DNA of 33,492 bases, taken from positions 1-33,492 of the forward strand of contig JAVFAS010000039.1 in the NCBI GenBank assembly GCA_034002405.1, given 5' to 3'. Shown one piece after another: positions 31,900-33,492 of the stretch; within the stretch, counting starts at the first letter, position 1; the number at the start of each line of letters is the position of its first letter. The stretch is from SZUA-365 sp034002405 (GTDB lineage: Bacteria; Bacteroidota; Ignavibacteria; SZUA-365). A program made the position numbers and the translations under genes. The notes under the pieces are model-generated. The model searched no databases and was not told the DNA's origin. It was given only the letters and a program-made list of their open reading frames with translations.

Positions 31900-33371
31900 A
31901 TCTTCTTCGTCACAATGCCGAACGCTTTCCACGGCGATGCGCTCTCCATGACGGAACGCGGCGGTGGAGTTGGCAATCACTGCACGAGACCGCCACCGTT
32001 GCCGCGCGCCGTCTCCGTGACGCCGGTGTCATGCCCGGTGACACCGTCGCCACCATCCTCGACAACAGCGCCGCGCATGTCATGTTGCTGCATGCCATCT
32101 GGCTCCGCGGCGCCGTGGCTTCGCCGCTGAATACACGGTTGGCCGTGCCAGAACACACCCGGCAACTTGCCTTGCTTCGTCCGGCGCTCTTGATTACGGA
32201 AAATGAGATCCTGTACAGGGAGTATCCAACCCGTCATCCCCGGCAGCTGCTGGACGCGGACAGTATTTCGGGAGCGGACCGTACCGCGGACGGGGAAGCG
32301 TCCCCCGTCGTCGTGCACTCCTGCCACTCCGGTCCGTGCAGCGTTCTTTTCACGTCCGGGACCGCGGGCGCGGTCAAGGCCGTGCCGCATACGTGGGAGA
32401 ATCACCGTGCGAGCGCGGAGGGCTCGGCCGCGAATCTCGGTGTGGTGGAGGATGACAACTGGCTGTGCGTGATTCCGCTGTATCACATCGGCGGACTGGC
32501 CATTGTCACACGCAGTCTTTTGTACGGCACCGCGATGACCATCGGGCAATCCGCAGGGACGATGGCCATGCTCACGTTGCTGCGCGAATCGCACGCGACG
32601 CTGTTTTCGGTCGTCCCGACCGTGCTGCAGCGAATGATCGAGGCGTCACCGGATTGCTCCGCCGCGGCGCTTCCATCGCTGCGTGCCATCCTTCTCGGTG
32701 GCGCCGCGGCATCGGCGAAGCTCTGGCGACAGGCGCGCGATCGCGAACTTCCCGTGCTCGGGACATACGGTTTGACTGAAAGTTGTTCACAGGTGGTGAC
32801 CGCGTCCCCACGGGAGCTGGATGCGATGGCCGGGACCGCCGGGCGTCCGATCGGGGGGGCGTGTTTGCGCATCTGCGATCCGGCTGGAGCCGCGGTTCCT
32901 TCAGGCGTCGTGGGTGAAATCCAGCTCCAGGGTCCCATGCTGACAAGCGGATATCTCGACAGTCCGGCACGCAACGCGTTGGCGTTCGTCGACGGATGGT
33001 TTCGTACCGGCGACCGGGGAATGCTTGACGATGCCGGCTTGCTGCACGTGTTGGGTCGACGCGACGACATGATCATCACCGGCGGAGAAAACGTCCATCC
33101 CTCTGAGATCGAGGAGGTCCTGCTCCGTTATCCCGGCGTGCGCGACGCCCTCGTCGTCGGCATCCCCGACGAGGAATGGGGAACGCGCATCGCTGCCCTC
33201 CTGGTGTGCGATATCGAGCCGGATCCCGATGCCCTCGAGGTCTGGTGTCGGTCCCGGCTCGCGGGATATAAAATTCCGAGACGCTGGAAATCCGTGCGTG
33301 CTCTGCCGACGACGGGGTCGGGGAAGGTGAGTCGGGTGGAGGCGGGGCGTTTGTTTGACGGGAGGAGGTGA
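31896..33371 (+). CDS. menE: o-Succinylbenzoate-CoA ligase
   Basis: 491 aa, ANL adenylate-forming family. The start ATG 31896 overlaps the menC stop. Motifs: P-loop SVLFTSGTAGAVKAVPHTWE (the usual K is in the VKAVPHT segment), IPLYHIGGL, the LGTYGLTES aromatic/Glu motif, GWFRTGDRGMLDDAGLLHVLGRRDD hinge (Asp), IITGGENVHPSEIEEVL, and the C-terminal lysine in PTTGSGKVSR. It activates OSB with ATP and CoA for MenB. Codons 490-491 and the stop lie at the edge of the 8-bp minisatellite, so the C-terminal DGRR end may vary between strains. Last gene of the operon seen in the window. Confidence 0.95.
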   Translation: MNLLRHNAERFPRRCALHDGTRRWSWQSLHETATVAARRLRDAGVMPGDTVATILDNSAAHVMLLHAIWLRGAVASPLNTRLAVPEHTRQLALLRPALLITENEILYREYPTRHPRQLLDADSISGADRTADGEASPVVVHSCHSGPCSVLFTSGTAGAVKAVPHTWENHRASAEGSAANLGVVEDDNWLCVIPLYHIGGLAIVTRSLLYGTAMTIGQSAGTMAMLTLLRESHATLFSVVPTVLQRMIEASPDCSAAALPSLRAILLGGAAASAKLWRQARDRELPVLGTYGLTESCSQVVTASPRELDAMAGTAGRPIGGACLRICDPAGAAVPSGVVGEIQLQGPMLTSGYLDSPARNALAFVDGWFRTGDRGMLDDAGLLHVLGRRDDMIITGGENVHPSEIEEVLLRYPGVRDALVVGIPDEEWGTRIAALLVCDIEPDPDALEVWCRSRLAGYKIPRRWKSVRALPTTGSGKVSRVEAGRLFDGRR

Positions 33372-33446
33372 AGGGGTGAAGAGGTGAAGGGGTGAAGGGG
33401 TGAAGAGGTGAAGGGGTGAAGGGGTGAAGGGGTGAAGGGGTGAAGA
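33367..33446 (+). repeat. 8-bp minisatellite, ten tandem units
   Basis: Ten copies of GGTGAAGG or GGTGAAGA in the order G A G G A G G G G A (variant last base). The first unit contains the menE stop codon TGA (33369-33371). The strand is purine-rich with T only in the TGA step; the other strand is CCTTCACC repeats. It is followed by GGTGTGAATTG and 46 bp to the window edge without any recognised feature. Confidence 0.95.
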
Positions 33447-33492
33447 GGTGTGAATTGACCCTGAGAGATTGGACAGAGAGTTACCCCCATCG

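Noticed and set aside
33367..33446. CRISPR array
   Set aside because: Units are 8 bp, contiguous and without spacers; a minisatellite.
33128..33490. Minus-strand frame encoding LHPFTPSPLHPFTSS-like repeats
   Set aside because: The low-complexity peptide is just the translation of the 8-bp minisatellite and then runs antisense to menE.

Overview
The window (33.5 kb, GC-rich, about 60% by eye) looks like a draft or metagenome-assembled contig from the Bacteroidota/Chlorobiota/Ignavibacteriota group. The evidence is a type IX secretion (T9SS) plug-like protein, a very large secreted protein ending in a NYPNP-type T9SS sorting domain, several Ycf48-like propellers, promoters of the TTTG-N19/20-TAnnTTTG type, and a full classical menaquinone operon. 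A lineage near Kapabacteria/Ignavibacteria is my guess. A 10-N gap lies at 7192-7201.

Layout. 1-779 (-): 5' part of a saccharopine dehydrogenase-like oxidoreductase. 859-1905 (-): small secreted Ycf48-like propeller. 2106-4637 (+): membrane PDZ/GAF/SpoIIE-type phosphatase. 4683-5990 (-): T9SS plug-like protein. 5991-6862: long AT-rich non-coding region with a possible promoter and structured leader. 6863-8435 (+): three tandem small proteins of an unfamiliar family with an invariant C-terminal NPLNS, followed by a seven-helix membrane protein (8648-9376) and a hybrid histidine kinase (9531-11222). 11236-12672 (-): lamin-tail-domain secreted protein. 12886-13293 (+): small secreted FN3-like protein. 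13508-14776 (+): SpoIID-like lipoprotein. 14945-16432 (+): glycogen synthase. 16568-20724 (+): likely operon of DUF4270-like lipoprotein, outer-membrane barrel, TPR protein and rpiB. 20769-21563 (-): Yip1-like membrane protein. 21745-24801 (+): giant T9SS-exported propeller. 24809-33371 (+): menF, menD-menH fusion, menB, menA, menC, menE. 33367-33446: 8-bp minisatellite starting on the menE stop codon.

Function. The men genes together convert chorismate to demethylmenaquinone, except for the DHNA-CoA thioesterase (MenI) and the methyltransferase (MenG), which are not in the window. Many of the other genes serve the cell envelope: secreted propellers, lamin-tail and FN3 proteins, lipoprotein, barrel and T9SS. 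The best candidate for an undescribed system is 6863-11222, where tandem near-identical small proteins sit upstream of a 7TM protein and a one-helix PAS/HisKA/HATPase/REC kinase, with hairpins in most of the spacers. The assembly gap falls inside the first small gene. Its two flanks overlap by exactly 127 bp, and merging them restores an intact in-frame gene.
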